Source: DAOSXA01 sp964526835 (lineage in GTDB: Bacteria; Zixibacteria; MSB-5A5; GN15; FEB-12). Taken from it: 64,000 nucleotides of DNA. Location of the stretch: the NCBI GenBank assembly GCA_964526835.1, contig CAZGMK010000016.1, positions 8,644-72,643 of the forward strand, read 5' to 3'. Below are positions 43,058 through 53,524 of the stretch, in pieces (positions within the stretch are counted from its first letter, which is position 1; each line of letters starts with the position of its first letter). Position numbers and translations under genes: made by a program. Below the pieces are notes generated by a model that did not search any database, was not told the origin of the DNA, and saw nothing but the letters and a program-made list of their open reading frames with translations.

Positions 43058-43689
43058 ACTGGGTTGACCTGATTCAGATCTGGCTGATGGCCTTCCTGAC
43101 CCTGGCCCTGTTCAGCTTCCTGTTCAAGGACAATCCGTTCTACAAGGTGGCCGAGCATATCTTCGCCGGGTTGACCGCCGGCTACCAGGTGGGTCTGATC
43201 TGGGATACGGTCATCCTGCAGAAGCTCTGGGACCCTATGCTGGCCGGCAAATGGTATCTGTTCATTCCGGGAATTCTCGGCTTTCTTATGTTCTCACGGT
43301 TTTCGAGCAAATACTCCTGGCTGTCGCGCACGTCGCTGGCCTTCGTCATGGGTACGACATCGGGGATTTTCCTGGTGAGCAGCCTTCACGGCTGGGTGTT
43401 GCCGCAGATGAAAGCCACGATGATGGGGCTTGGCGGGACCGACGGTTTCAGCTCTGCCATGCTTGCCATCGTTGTTGTGGTCGGCGTCATCTCGACGCTC
43501 ATCTACTTCTACTTCTCGAAGGAGCACGTCGGCCTGCTCGGCGGCACCGCCAAGCTGGGCATCTGGTTTATCATGGTGGCCTTCGGGGCGCATTTCGGGT
43601 ACACGGTCATGGGTCGAGTCTCGCTGCTGATCGGGCGAGTGCAGTTCCTCGTGGAGGATTGGGTGGGCACGTTCGACTACATTCTTTGA
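43054..43689 (+). CDS. Polytopic membrane protein, DUF6754 cluster
   Basis: 211 residues with about six membrane segments (LIQIWLMAFLTLALFSFLF; FIPGILGFLMF; LAFVMGTTSGIFLVSSLHGW; AMLAIVVVVGVISTLIYFYF; WFIMVAFGAHFGYTVMG). An amphipathic loop VAEHIFAGLTAGYQVGLIWD follows the first helix. No known family. Start overlaps the previous stop (ATGA), which implies strict co-translation. Confidence 0.8.
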   Translation: MNWVDLIQIWLMAFLTLALFSFLFKDNPFYKVAEHIFAGLTAGYQVGLIWDTVILQKLWDPMLAGKWYLFIPGILGFLMFSRFSSKYSWLSRTSLAFVMGTTSGIFLVSSLHGWVLPQMKATMMGLGGTDGFSSAMLAIVVVVGVISTLIYFYFSKEHVGLLGGTAKLGIWFIMVAFGAHFGYTVMGRVSLLIGRVQFLVEDWVGTFDYIL

Positions 43690-43741
43690 GTCCTGACGCA
43701 GCGGTGCAATTGGACATTACGATCTAAACATAGACGCAGTT

Positions 43742-44749
43742 ATGAAACGAATCGGCATATCAATCCTTGCTTTTGCAGTCCTCATCGCAGGATGCGGCGA
43801 TCGCACCGATGAGCACGTCTACGACACGGAAAATAACCCCCATGGATTCCCGAATCGGGCGGTGGCCCTCCTGGAGCAGATCGAAACCGGCCGGCTGGCG
43901 ACCTTCGATATGATCACGGAGGGGTTCGACGACCTCTACACCAATCACACGGAGCTTCTGGACAATGAGCATTGGCGTGAAGTGATCAAGCGACTGGGCC
44001 GCCGATTCGAGTCTCGGGCCGATGAGTTCGTGGGACGCGGGATCGAATACTACAGTCAGGCAGCGGGTTTCTACACGCTGGCCGCATTTGCGCAGCCGAA
44101 CAATGAAGCGCTGACTCACAAGAGCCGCTTGTTTGAAGGATGGACCGCCGCCTTGCGCCGGGTCGGGTCCGACCAGTTTGGACAAGGTCAGCCGCGCACG
44201 CTGACTATAATGACGCGAATCACCCGCGAGCTCATGTTCGGAGACAGCCTGCAGCAGGAGTTCGCCCGGCAGTATGTGATCGATGGTTACCTCCAGCCGC
44301 TGGTACGCGACTCCGGAGCCGCCCACCTGCCGACAGCCGATCAGGCTCTCCTTGAATGGATGGGGCTGGCTAAGCTGACACGTTATGATCCGCAGGTCGA
44401 GTTCGCCGAGCCTCCGCTCCACCTGGTGACCGCCAGAACCGCGCCGGCCCGCCTGAACCTTCGCCTCGAGCTGTATTTCAAGGCTACCGATTCGGTCGAT
44501 GCTGACTGGCGGCTGGCCTTGAACGGCTCCGATCCTGATACCGACACCGTGATCATCGAGCCGCATCCTCCGACATCCGAATGGAGGCCCGATGAGGTCC
44601 AGATTGTCACCCGGATGATAGACTCCATCGATCCGGACAGCGGGCTGAGGCTGGGCCTGTTCCTTCTGGAGGATGGAGAGCACCGTTGGTCAGACGCCGA
44701 TGGCAACGCCGGGCCGGTCCATATCATTGATGCCCCGCCGGCTCCATGA
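43742..44749 (+). CDS. Lipoprotein of unknown function after the DUF6754 cluster
   Basis: 335 residues with a lipobox signal (ISILAFAVLIAGC, Cys19). The mature part is helical up to about residue 210 (RFESRADEFVGRGIEYYSQA; LAAFAQPNNEAL) and then a beta-rich end (LNLRLELYFKATDSVDADW; SGLRLGLFLLEDGEHRWSD). It lies 52 nt after the membrane genes with no terminator between, so it may be the extracytoplasmic partner of that complex. Not recognised otherwise. Confidence 0.78.
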   Translation: MKRIGISILAFAVLIAGCGDRTDEHVYDTENNPHGFPNRAVALLEQIETGRLATFDMITEGFDDLYTNHTELLDNEHWREVIKRLGRRFESRADEFVGRGIEYYSQAAGFYTLAAFAQPNNEALTHKSRLFEGWTAALRRVGSDQFGQGQPRTLTIMTRITRELMFGDSLQQEFARQYVIDGYLQPLVRDSGAAHLPTADQALLEWMGLAKLTRYDPQVEFAEPPLHLVTARTAPARLNLRLELYFKATDSVDADWRLALNGSDPDTDTVIIEPHPPTSEWRPDEVQIVTRMIDSIDPDSGLRLGLFLLEDGEHRWSDADGNAGPVHIIDAPPAP

Positions 44750-44775
44750 TTGATCAGCCGGTTCGAACAAATAGC

Positions 44776-44804
44776 TTGTCAAACGCCACGAGAGCATCTA
44801 ACAT
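44776..44804 (+). promoter_or_regulatory. Sigma-70 promoter with an operator-like inverted repeat
   Basis: TTGTCA, 17-nt spacer, TAACAT. The arms AGAGCAT / ATGCTCT (44791-44809) cover the -10, so a regulator could block it. It would drive the nucleotidyltransferase-metK-ahcY unit, with a start near 44811. Confidence 0.6.
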
Positions 44805-44831
44805 GCTCTGCAAGCTTAGGGACCTCGCATT

Positions 44832-45812
44832 ATGAAAGCTATTGTTCCGGTTGCCGGCCACGGCACGAGATTACAGCCGCACACTTTTTCGTTACCCAAA
44901 CCGTTGATACCGGTCGCGGGCAAACCTATCCTGGATCATGTCCTTGCGCCCCTGCAATCGGTGGCGCTGGAGGAAGTGATCTTCGTCGTCGGCGTAATGG
45001 CCGACAGGATAGAAGAGCACGTTTCCGAGAATCATTCGTTCAACGCCAGATTTGTTCTGCAAAGGGAGCTGCTCGGCCTGGGCTATGCCATCAACATGGC
45101 CATGGAACACGTCGCCGATGATGAATCCCTGCTGATTGTCCTCGGAGACACGATCGTGACGACTGAGCTGGACAGACTGATCGGCTATGGGCGCCATGCT
45201 GTGGGCGTACGTAAGGTCGAGGACCCGACCCGATTCGGCATCGTGGAGATAGCCGACGGCCTAGTGGTCGGCCTGGAGGAGAAGCCGGAAAACCCGAAGA
45301 CCGATTTGGCCTTGATAGGGCTTTACTACCTCACCGAAGCCCATGGACTGAAGAAGGCCCTGGCCGAACTGGTTGCTTCCGGGAAGACCACCCGCGGTGA
45401 AGTGCAACTTACCGATGCTCTGGCGATCATGCTGGAGGCGGGTGAGCGATTTGTCCCACAGGAGGTGACCGACTGGTATGACTGCGGCAAGAAGGAAACG
45501 TTGATCGCATCGAATCGACATCTGCTTCAGGAGATGGGGCACGCTCCCGATATCGGCGGTTCGGTCGTGATCCCGCCGGTCTATGTCGCCCCCGACGCCA
45601 ATGTCGAGGGGTCGGTAATCGGCCCGCATGTCAGCATTGGCTCGGGCGCGCGCATCGCCGGAAGCGTGATCTCCGACTCGATCATCGGAGACGGGGCCAG
45701 AGTCAGCGATGCTGTCCTCACGGAATCCATACTCGGTCCGGAGACCACCGTGGTCGGAGTCAAGAGCAGGCTGAATATCGGTAAGAAGTCGGAAGCAGAC
45801 CTGGGCCGTTAG
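44832..45812 (+). CDS. Sugar-phosphate nucleotidyltransferase with left-handed beta-helix
   Basis: 326 residues. The N-terminal NTP-transferase domain has AIVPVAGHGTRLQPHTFSLP (nucleotide-binding G-x-G-T-R-L) and KPLIPVAGKPILDHVLAP, then LIVLGDTIV as the Asp metal motif. Residues about 245-320 carry hexapeptide repeats (VIPPVYVAPDANVEGSVIGP). Resembles glucose-1-phosphate thymidylyl- or mannose-1-phosphate guanylyltransferases; exact sugar not decidable. 46 nt before metK. Confidence 0.9.
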   Translation: MKAIVPVAGHGTRLQPHTFSLPKPLIPVAGKPILDHVLAPLQSVALEEVIFVVGVMADRIEEHVSENHSFNARFVLQRELLGLGYAINMAMEHVADDESLLIVLGDTIVTTELDRLIGYGRHAVGVRKVEDPTRFGIVEIADGLVVGLEEKPENPKTDLALIGLYYLTEAHGLKKALAELVASGKTTRGEVQLTDALAIMLEAGERFVPQEVTDWYDCGKKETLIASNRHLLQEMGHAPDIGGSVVIPPVYVAPDANVEGSVIGPHVSIGSGARIAGSVISDSIIGDGARVSDAVLTESILGPETTVVGVKSRLNIGKKSEADLGR

Positions 45813-45858
45813 ATGAATCGCAGGATAATCGGCCCCATTCCACCACAAGGAGAGAACT

Positions 45859-47015
45859 ATGGCAGAGGACTTTCTGTTTACATCCGAGTCCGTCGCTGAA
45901 GGACATCCAGACAAACTGTGCGACCAGATATCCGACGGGGTTCTTGATGAGATCCTGCGTCAGGATCGTCACGCGCGCGTGGCGTGTGAGGCCTTCGTTA
46001 CCACCGGCCTGGTAATCGTTGGTGGCGAAATCACCACCCGCGCCTACGCCGATATTCATTCACTCGTACGGGACATTGTCAGGGACGTCGGGTATACAGA
46101 TTCCGCCCGCGGTTTTTCCTATGATTCGTGTGCGATCCTCAACGCTATCGGTTCCCAGTCGCCCGATATCGCACAGGGAGTAGATACCGGGGGCGCCGGA
46201 GATCAGGGTCTGATGTCCGGGTACGCTTGCCGCGAGACCAAGGAACTGATGCCCATTCCGATAATGCTGGCGCACAAGCTGGCAAAGCAATTGGCCACTG
46301 TTCGCAAGAAGAACATCCTCCCGTACCTCGGGCCCGACGGCAAGTCCCAGGTGACAGTGGAATACCGGGGCGGCCAGCCATATCGGGTAGATACCGTCGT
46401 GGTCTCAACACAGCACACCGAGGAGATCCTGGACCGCACGGGCAAGAAGATAACGAAGAAGGCCGTCGGCGAGATCATTGATGCCGTCGTCAAGCCGATT
46501 GTACCGAAGCGAATGCTGGATAAGAAGACCAAGTACTATGTCAATCCGACCGGCAAGTTCATCATCGGCGGTCCGCAGTCGGATGCCGGCATGACCGGGC
46601 GTAAGATCATCGTGGACACTTATGGTGGGATGGCTTCGCACGGCGGCGGGGCGTTCTCGGGCAAGGACCCTACTAAGGTCGATCGCTCGGCCTCGTACAT
46701 GGCTCGCTACGTGGCCAAGAACGTCGTTGCTTCGGGCCTGGCCGACAAGTGCACGTTGCAGGTGGCTTATGCGATCGGCGTACCGGAGCCGGTATCCATG
46801 ATGGTGTTCTGTGACACGACCAACAAGGTGCCGGAATCGCGAATCATCGAGCTTATCAGAAAGCACTTTGATTTCAGTCCGCGAGGCATAGTCGCCACCC
46901 TGGGCCTGCTCCAGCCGATTTATCGCAAGACCGCAGCCTACGGGCACTTCGGGCGCACTGAGAAATCATTCACATGGGAAAAAACGGATATGGCCAAGCA
47001 ATTGGCAAAGGACGC

Positions 47016-47019
<4 letters not shown>
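45859..47019 (+). CDS. metK: S-adenosylmethionine synthetase
   Basis: 386 residues. Signatures: EGHPDKLCDQISDGVLDEIL, GAGDQGLMSGYA (ATP-binding GAGDQG), GGGAFSGKDPTKVDRSASYM. Makes SAM from methionine and ATP as a tetramer. SD AAGGAG. Ends in a 4-nt overlap with ahcY, which recycles the product of SAM-dependent methylation. I looked for a SAM or SAH riboswitch in the 46-nt gap before it and saw none. Confidence 0.97.
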
Positions 47020-48281
<1,262 letters not shown>

Positions 48282-48303
48282 GACCGGATTACCTCTCGAT
48301 ATC

Positions 48304-48338
48304 AAACCCGTCCAGGTCGGTCTGGACGGGTTTCTTTT
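48304..48338 (+). terminator. Intrinsic terminator after ahcY
   Basis: AAACCCGTCCAG / CTGGACGGGTTT, 12 bp with a 6-nt loop, then CTTTT. The A-rich upstream arm means it may also act on the opposite strand, at the ettA 3' side. Confidence 0.88.
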
Positions 48339-48381
48339 GTCGTTGTCGCTGGGGCGTATTGGTGATGGGCTGTGCTGACAG

Positions 48382-50061
48382 CTAGGCCTTCACCACTGTA
48401 CGGTAACGGTTGCGGCGATTCTCGAACAGGCGTCCTCCGAGCTCCCGCTCGCGCCACTCCTGGTAGGCGGAGAAGTTGCCATCATACCACCGAATCCTGC
48501 CTTCGCCCTCGAAGATCAGCAGGTGGGTGCAGACTCGATCCAGGAAGAAGCGATCGTGACTAATGACCAGCACGCACCCCGAGAAATCGAGGATAGCCTC
48601 TTCAAGCATGCGCAGAGTGTTGACATCGAGGTCATTGGTCGGCTCATCCAGAAGCAGTACATTGCCGCCCATCTTGAGCACTTTGGCCAGGTGACAGCGG
48701 TTGCGTTCCCCCCCCGACAGCTCGCCGGCCTGCTTCTGCTGGGCCGCCCCCTTGAAACCGAACTGGGCCAGATACTGGCGGATTGGGATCGTTTGTCCGG
48801 CGATGTCTATCTCCTGCCGGCCACCTCCGACTTCATCTATCAGGCTGCCATCACCTTTCAGCGACTGCCGTTCCTGATCGACAAAAGCCATCTGGACAGT
48901 AGACCCGATGATTACTTCGCCCTGGAGCGGCTGCAAGTCCCCCTTGACCAACTTGAATAGTGTTGTCTTGCCGCTCCCGTTGGGGCCGACCAGTCCCACC
49001 ACCGCCGATCGCGGCACAGCAAATGTCAGGTCCTCGAACAGCATCCGGCCATCGAAGCCCATGGCGACCTTGTCGAACTCGATCACCTGGCTACCTAGAT
49101 CCGGGCCGGGCGCAATTCGGATGACTCTCTCGACTGTCTTCGCCCTTGCGCTCTCGCACGCCACCAGTTGCTCGTATTCTCGAATGCGATTACGCGCTAT
49201 CTCGTTGCGGTCTCCCCGGCTCATGCGAATCCAGGTCAATTCGCGCTCAAGAGCGCGAGTCCGGGGGGAGTCCTTCCTGCCGGCGTCCACGAGAGCGCCG
49301 AGCTTCTGCTCAAGCCACGAGCTGTAGTTGCCCTGCCACGGAATCCCCTGGCCGCCATCCAATTCGAGAATCCACTGAGTGATGTTGTCCAGAAAGTAGC
49401 GGTCGTGAGTGACAATGATGACCGTGCCGGGATATTCGCGCAGCTGCTGCTCCAGCCAGACCACTGTTTCAGGATCGAGGTGGTTGGTCGGCTCATCCAG
49501 CAGAAGCAAGTCCGGCTTTTCGAGCAAAGCCTTGCAAAGCGCGACGCGACGCCGTTCGCCGCCGGACAGGGTGCCGATCAGGCGATCATCCTCGGGCAGA
49601 CAGAGGGCGTCTGAGGCCACTCTGATGGCCTGGTTGAGGTTCCAGGCATCCAGTGAGTCGATTTCGTCCTGCAGTGCGCCCATGCGATCCATGGTCTTCT
49701 GCATTTCGTCATCATCCTGCAGCGTCGCCATACTCTCAGCCAAACCATTGTATTCCTCCAACAGAGCCCGGGCCTCGCTGAAGGCCGATTCGACTGTCTG
49801 CAAAACCGTGAGATCAGGATCAAGCCGCGGTTCCTGCTCGACCATGCCGGCTCGGTAGCCGGGAGTCATGAAAGCGTCGCCCCGGAAGTCCTTGTCGAGG
49901 CCGGCCATGATGCGAAGGACCGTGGTCTTGCCGGACCCGTTCTCACCCACGATGCCGATCTTGGCTCCGGGAAAGAAACTCAGATTGATATCCTTGAGAA
50001 CCTGGCGCTGACCGTAGAACTTGTTCACGCCGTGCATGTGGAAAATGAACTTATCCGTCAT
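48382..50061 (-). CDS. ettA: Energy-dependent translational throttle protein EttA (ABC-F)
   Basis: 559 residues, two ABC cassettes without membrane segments. Walker A GENGSGKTTVLRIMAG and GPNGSGKTTLFKLVKG; signatures LSGGERRRVALCKAL and LSGGERNRCHLAKVL; Walker B DEPTNHLDPE and DEPTNDLDVN. The arm insertion lies at about 90-140, and the linker is charged (RELTWIRMSRGDRNEIARNR). EttA binds the ribosomal E site and couples the first peptide bond to ATP level. Minus strand, convergent with ahcY. Confidence 0.95.
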   Translation of the reverse strand: MTDKFIFHMHGVNKFYGQRQVLKDINLSFFPGAKIGIVGENGSGKTTVLRIMAGLDKDFRGDAFMTPGYRAGMVEQEPRLDPDLTVLQTVESAFSEARALLEEYNGLAESMATLQDDDEMQKTMDRMGALQDEIDSLDAWNLNQAIRVASDALCLPEDDRLIGTLSGGERRRVALCKALLEKPDLLLLDEPTNHLDPETVVWLEQQLREYPGTVIIVTHDRYFLDNITQWILELDGGQGIPWQGNYSSWLEQKLGALVDAGRKDSPRTRALERELTWIRMSRGDRNEIARNRIREYEQLVACESARAKTVERVIRIAPGPDLGSQVIEFDKVAMGFDGRMLFEDLTFAVPRSAVVGLVGPNGSGKTTLFKLVKGDLQPLQGEVIIGSTVQMAFVDQERQSLKGDGSLIDEVGGGRQEIDIAGQTIPIRQYLAQFGFKGAAQQKQAGELSGGERNRCHLAKVLKMGGNVLLLDEPTNDLDVNTLRMLEEAILDFSGCVLVISHDRFFLDRVCTHLLIFEGEGRIRWYDGNFSAYQEWRERELGGRLFENRRNRYRTVVKA

Positions 50062-50100
50062 AGTCGCAATCTCCGTCCGGGATCGAGTCGTTCATACGGG

Positions 50101-50129
50101 ATAGTAGTCCATAGGACGTCTCTTCGCAA
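50101..50129 (-). promoter_or_regulatory. Sigma-70 promoter of ettA
   Basis: Minus strand TTGCGA, 17-nt spacer, TACTAT. Predicted start about 50094, 33 nt before the ATG. Confidence 0.6.
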
Positions 50130-50189
50130 GGGAAGTGTGAGAGTGTGGTTCGCTGTTCAGTTACCGACGACAGACGCGCCAGGAGAAGG

Positions 50190-50214
50190 CGGAGAGACCT
50201 GGGTGGTCTCTCCG
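50190..50214 (-). terminator. Terminator-like hairpin after the carboxypeptidase gene
   Basis: CGGAGAGACC / GGTCTCTCCG, 10 bp with a 5-nt loop, 32 nt past the peptidase stop. No T-run follows on the minus strand, so it may need a factor or mainly protect the mRNA end. Confidence 0.5.
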
Positions 50215-50245
50215 TTGTCGAACGAAAACGTGATCAGTGGGTATG

Positions 50246-52693
50246 CTACAGGCAGTCGACTGGCGGCGGACCGCTCTGGAACATGTAGCTCACGAGGTGG
50301 ATTAAGTCGGCGATATCACCTTCGGCGCCGTCGCCGTTGATATCGCTTTCGGCGGGACAGGGTGAGGCATCGCCCTGGGAAAACATGAAGTTCACCAGGT
50401 AAACGAGATCCTCAATGTCAATCTCGTCGCTGCGGTTAACATCACCTCGCATCTGGCAGCAGCAGGCATCGCCCATCGGAAGACCGCCCGAGACAGCCTG
50501 GTCGGGATTGTAGACCTCGGGGCAGTTGTCGATGTCCCCGCAGATGCCGTCGGCATCAATATCATTGTCGGGGTCGTTGGGACAGTCGTCGCAAGCGTCG
50601 CCGAGACCGTCACCGTCGCTGTCAGTCTGATCGGGATTATAGACCTCGGGGCAGTTGTCGTCGGCGCAATCGTTCTCCGGATGACCCGGATCGCCGAATC
50701 CGTCACCATCACTGTCAACACAGGTGTACCCGCTATCGATCACAACAGTCGAGACGATGTTCGACCAGGCTCCGGCCTGGGTTTCGGCATCATAGGCCCT
50801 CACACGATAGGAAAATTCGCCTTCCATATGATTGGTGAAGGTATGTCGACTGCCGACGATCGAGTCATTCACCATACTGACCAGCTCGAAGTTCTCGATT
50901 GGGTAGAAATCGTCAAACCAGATGCCGTCATAGTCGACGTAGCTGTCGGTATAATAGGAAAGACGAAAGTACACTGACTGGCCTACCCAGGGACTCAGGT
51001 CAAACGCGGCCTCGATCCACGTATCCTGTTCGCCGGTGATGCCGTTGCCCCGGTTGTTGCCGTGGGGGTCGTAGTTAGTGGTGATGCTGCCCTCGATCGG
51101 CGTGAAGGTTGATCCGTCGGTGCTGGCCTCGACATAGGCGTAGTCCCAGTTCGTTTCGATATCGTAAACGACCCAGACCCGAAGAGTATCACCGGCTTGC
51201 ACCGAAACGGGGCTGGACGTGGTCATCGTATTGGCCAGATTGTTGCCGGAGCCGGAGTAGAAACTCGAGGGAGAGGAAACATAGTAACTGGTGCTGATGC
51301 TGAAGCCGTTGCTGTTCCAGCTGCTGAAGTTGTCGGCGGAATCGGTAGTGCGCCCCCAGCCGGAAAGCTCCTGCAGGGCGAAGTACTCGGCCGGGTTGAC
51401 CGGGTCATCATGGGTCCACTCAACTTCGTAGGATGATGCATCCACTGTGTCGTCGATAGTCGCCACCGGAGCATTCGGGGGCAAAAGCTTGTATGGATTG
51501 TCGGCGACCCTGGCCAGAAACAGGCAGGGTTGCAGATTCTCAGCTACCAGGGCGGGGATTCGGCTCGGATCCGGCCAGAAACCATCGGCGTAGCCGCCAA
51601 TCTCGAACGTGAATGCAAGATTCTTGTTTTTCATCACCTGCTCGCCATAGCCCCAATCGTCGCTGACTCCATTGGCCGGATACAGCGAGTGGGCCGGCCC
51701 CGGGGCGTAGCCGTTGTAGGCGGACATTGAATCACCCATGATTCGGAAGAGCGGTTCATCGGGTGTCAGGAGATAGTCGTACCCCCACGGCCACAGCACC
51801 AGATTGGAGTAACTGTGCAAGTAGACAGTGTTCACGAAGTGGTGGGCCTGAGTGAACGCCCGCATGTTCTGGGTCTCCGGTTCGCTGAAGGCCGATGGAC
51901 CGCGATACGTAGCGTCGCCGGTATTGGGCGATGAACCGCCGTCGTCGTATCCCCACTCGTAGCCGAAGTTGCGGTTCAGGTCGACACCGTAGGTCCCGTC
52001 GCCGTTGTCGCGGCGGTTCTTGCGCCACAACCCGCCGCCGTTGGGATCGGTAACCTGATTATGATAGTATCCGTCAGGATTGACCATCGGCACAAACCAC
52101 AGCTCCCGTTCGTCCACAAGCTCCGTAACCTCGGGCAGGACGCCGTAGTTGTCGGTCAGGTAGTTCATGACATTGAGAAGCACCAGCGGAGTGATCACCT
52201 CGCGGGCGTGGATGGCGGCCGTGTACATGACCTCGGGTTCCGGCTCATCCTGGGTGGGATTATCGGATATCTTCACAGCATACATCGAGCGCCCTTCGTG
52301 AGAGCTGCCGATAAACTGACGCCCGGAGACGATATCCGGATGGTCGGCGATTATTACGTCAACCGAGTCCCATATCTCCGCCAGGGTGAGATAGCCGCCC
52401 ATGTCCTTGTCGACCAGGCGGGACTTGTAGAGGGCTTTCAGATCGGGGTGGATCACTTCGGTGCGGAGCCCTTGCCGCTGCAACTCATCCAGATCCTCAT
52501 CGGCGCCGATGATCTCGAACCAGCCGTCACCGCGCCAGACAACGTCGGGTTGCTGCGAAGTGAACTTCAGGTAGTCCTCCTTATTGTCAAGGTAGACTCG
52601 AATCTGCATATCCTCGGAAGACAAAGCCGGCATTGCGGCTGTCAGGATCAGGGCCGCAACTACAAGAGCCGGCCAGCGGCGGGGGGGATTCAT
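50246..52693 (-). CDS. Secreted M14 zinc carboxypeptidase with TSP3 and dockerin-like C-terminus
   Basis: 815 residues. Signal peptide (residues 1-25), a propeptide-like beta region (25-110), then the M14 domain (about 115-400): zinc HAREVI, NPDGYYHN, DLNRNFGYEW, YLHSYSN (third ligand), and catalytic Glu in FTFEIGG. Residues about 420-640 are a jelly-roll/MAM-type domain typical of gingipain- or immune-inhibitor-like secreted proteases. Calcium-binding TSP3-like repeats follow (DSDGDGFGD, DSDGDGLGDACDDC) and then a dockerin-like pair (DVNRSDEIDIEDLVYLVNFM, DINGDGAEGDIADLIHLVSY). Dockerin-like ends often sort or anchor enzymes on the cell surface; cohesin partners are not in the window. Confidence 0.92.
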   Translation of the reverse strand: MNPPRRWPALVVAALILTAAMPALSSEDMQIRVYLDNKEDYLKFTSQQPDVVWRGDGWFEIIGADEDLDELQRQGLRTEVIHPDLKALYKSRLVDKDMGGYLTLAEIWDSVDVIIADHPDIVSGRQFIGSSHEGRSMYAVKISDNPTQDEPEPEVMYTAAIHAREVITPLVLLNVMNYLTDNYGVLPEVTELVDERELWFVPMVNPDGYYHNQVTDPNGGGLWRKNRRDNGDGTYGVDLNRNFGYEWGYDDGGSSPNTGDATYRGPSAFSEPETQNMRAFTQAHHFVNTVYLHSYSNLVLWPWGYDYLLTPDEPLFRIMGDSMSAYNGYAPGPAHSLYPANGVSDDWGYGEQVMKNKNLAFTFEIGGYADGFWPDPSRIPALVAENLQPCLFLARVADNPYKLLPPNAPVATIDDTVDASSYEVEWTHDDPVNPAEYFALQELSGWGRTTDSADNFSSWNSNGFSISTSYYVSSPSSFYSGSGNNLANTMTTSSPVSVQAGDTLRVWVVYDIETNWDYAYVEASTDGSTFTPIEGSITTNYDPHGNNRGNGITGEQDTWIEAAFDLSPWVGQSVYFRLSYYTDSYVDYDGIWFDDFYPIENFELVSMVNDSIVGSRHTFTNHMEGEFSYRVRAYDAETQAGAWSNIVSTVVIDSGYTCVDSDGDGFGDPGHPENDCADDNCPEVYNPDQTDSDGDGLGDACDDCPNDPDNDIDADGICGDIDNCPEVYNPDQAVSGGLPMGDACCCQMRGDVNRSDEIDIEDLVYLVNFMFSQGDASPCPAESDINGDGAEGDIADLIHLVSYMFQSGPPPVDCL

Positions 52694-52738
52694 GATTTCT
52701 TACTCCGTTCTCTTTGGTCGTTCGCGTAAGACTATACC

Positions 52739-52766
52739 AATATAGGCTTTTTCGGCTGATTTCCAA
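52739..52766 (-). promoter_or_regulatory. Sigma-70 promoter of the carboxypeptidase gene
   Basis: Minus strand TTGGAA, 16-nt spacer, TATATT; a start near 52732 leaves a leader of about 40 nt. Confidence 0.5.
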
Positions 52767-52850
52767 GACCCAATCAGGCCGGCGCATCAGTTGCTGCCGG
52801 CCGGCCTTCAGACAACATAGACAACCAAGCCTCTTTATCTCCTTTTTGAC

Positions 52851-52879
52851 TTGAAAAGCCGGGACCCGGCCTGTATTGT
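52851..52879 (+). promoter_or_regulatory. Sigma-70 promoter of the response regulator gene
   Basis: TTGAAA, 17-nt spacer, TATTGT. The spacer contains a GC-rich dyad (GCCGGG-A-CCCGGC), a likely site for a spacer-binding regulator. Predicted start about 52886. Confidence 0.55.
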
Positions 52880-52911
52880 TGGGGGCAAAAGAAACTCTGC
52901 GAGGACCCGCT

Positions 52912-53265
52912 ATGGCCAAGAAGATACTGATTGTCGACGACGAAGAGGATATAAGAGTCTTCATCAATGCGGTGCTGGAGAAGGCCGGCTATGAGACCAT
53001 CATCGCATGTGATGGGATCGAGGCCCGCAATGCCGTCAAGGCCGAGAGGCCCGACCTGATCACGCTTGACCTGCAGATGCCCAAGAACTCTGGAACCGAC
53101 TTCTACCGCGGCATCCGGCGCGACCCGGAGCTCAAATCGATCCCGGTCATTGTAGTCAGCGGTTTGCCGGGCCGTCATCTAGCGCTCCCGGAACCATTCG
53201 CGGTATTCGACAAGCCCATTGATCCCGACAAGCTCCTTGAGAAGGTGAAAGAGGCGATCGGGTAG
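52912..53265 (+). CDS. Single-domain response regulator (CheY-like)
   Basis: 117 residues from ATG at 52912; GAGG lies 7 nt upstream. The receiver fold is complete: acidic pair in ILIVDDEEDIRVFI, phospho-acceptor Asp in LITLDLQMPKN, switch Ser in PVIVVSGLP, and Lys in AVFDKPIDPDKL. No output domain, so it acts by protein contact, for example with a kinase or the flagellar switch. It stands alone on the plus strand; partner unknown. Confidence 0.9.
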   Translation: MAKKILIVDDEEDIRVFINAVLEKAGYETIIACDGIEARNAVKAERPDLITLDLQMPKNSGTDFYRGIRRDPELKSIPVIVVSGLPGRHLALPEPFAVFDKPIDPDKLLEKVKEAIG

Positions 53266-53524
53266 GTATGTCGCTCAGGTCCGGACAGCGGGAGTACGGC
53301 CGCAGGGTTCCTGGGGCTTGCCACAGCGCCCGCCGTTTCGAAGTGCCCGCCAAGCAATTCCGTCTGTCGGAGAGCAGGTGACGCACACGGCGTCATCTAT
53401 CGTTACCCCCGGATTGGGAAAAAACCAGATCGACAACCGACATCCCATATCGAGCGCTGGCTTCCGTGAGCCGGCATCCCGCCACGGTCTTTCATCATGC
53501 GCGCCAGATGCATTAAGTTCCAGA
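53266..53524. other. Intergenic region, no gene seen
   Basis: No terminator T-run after the response regulator and no credible gene. A short minus-strand frame (53403-53585) shares DNA with the end of the small gene at 53525-53713 in another phase, which suggests a decayed or frameshifted gene. Confidence 0.4.

Noticed and set aside
45813..45858. Possible SAM or SAH riboswitch before metK.
   Set aside because: The gap is only 46 nt and holds just the SD; no room for the known aptamers.
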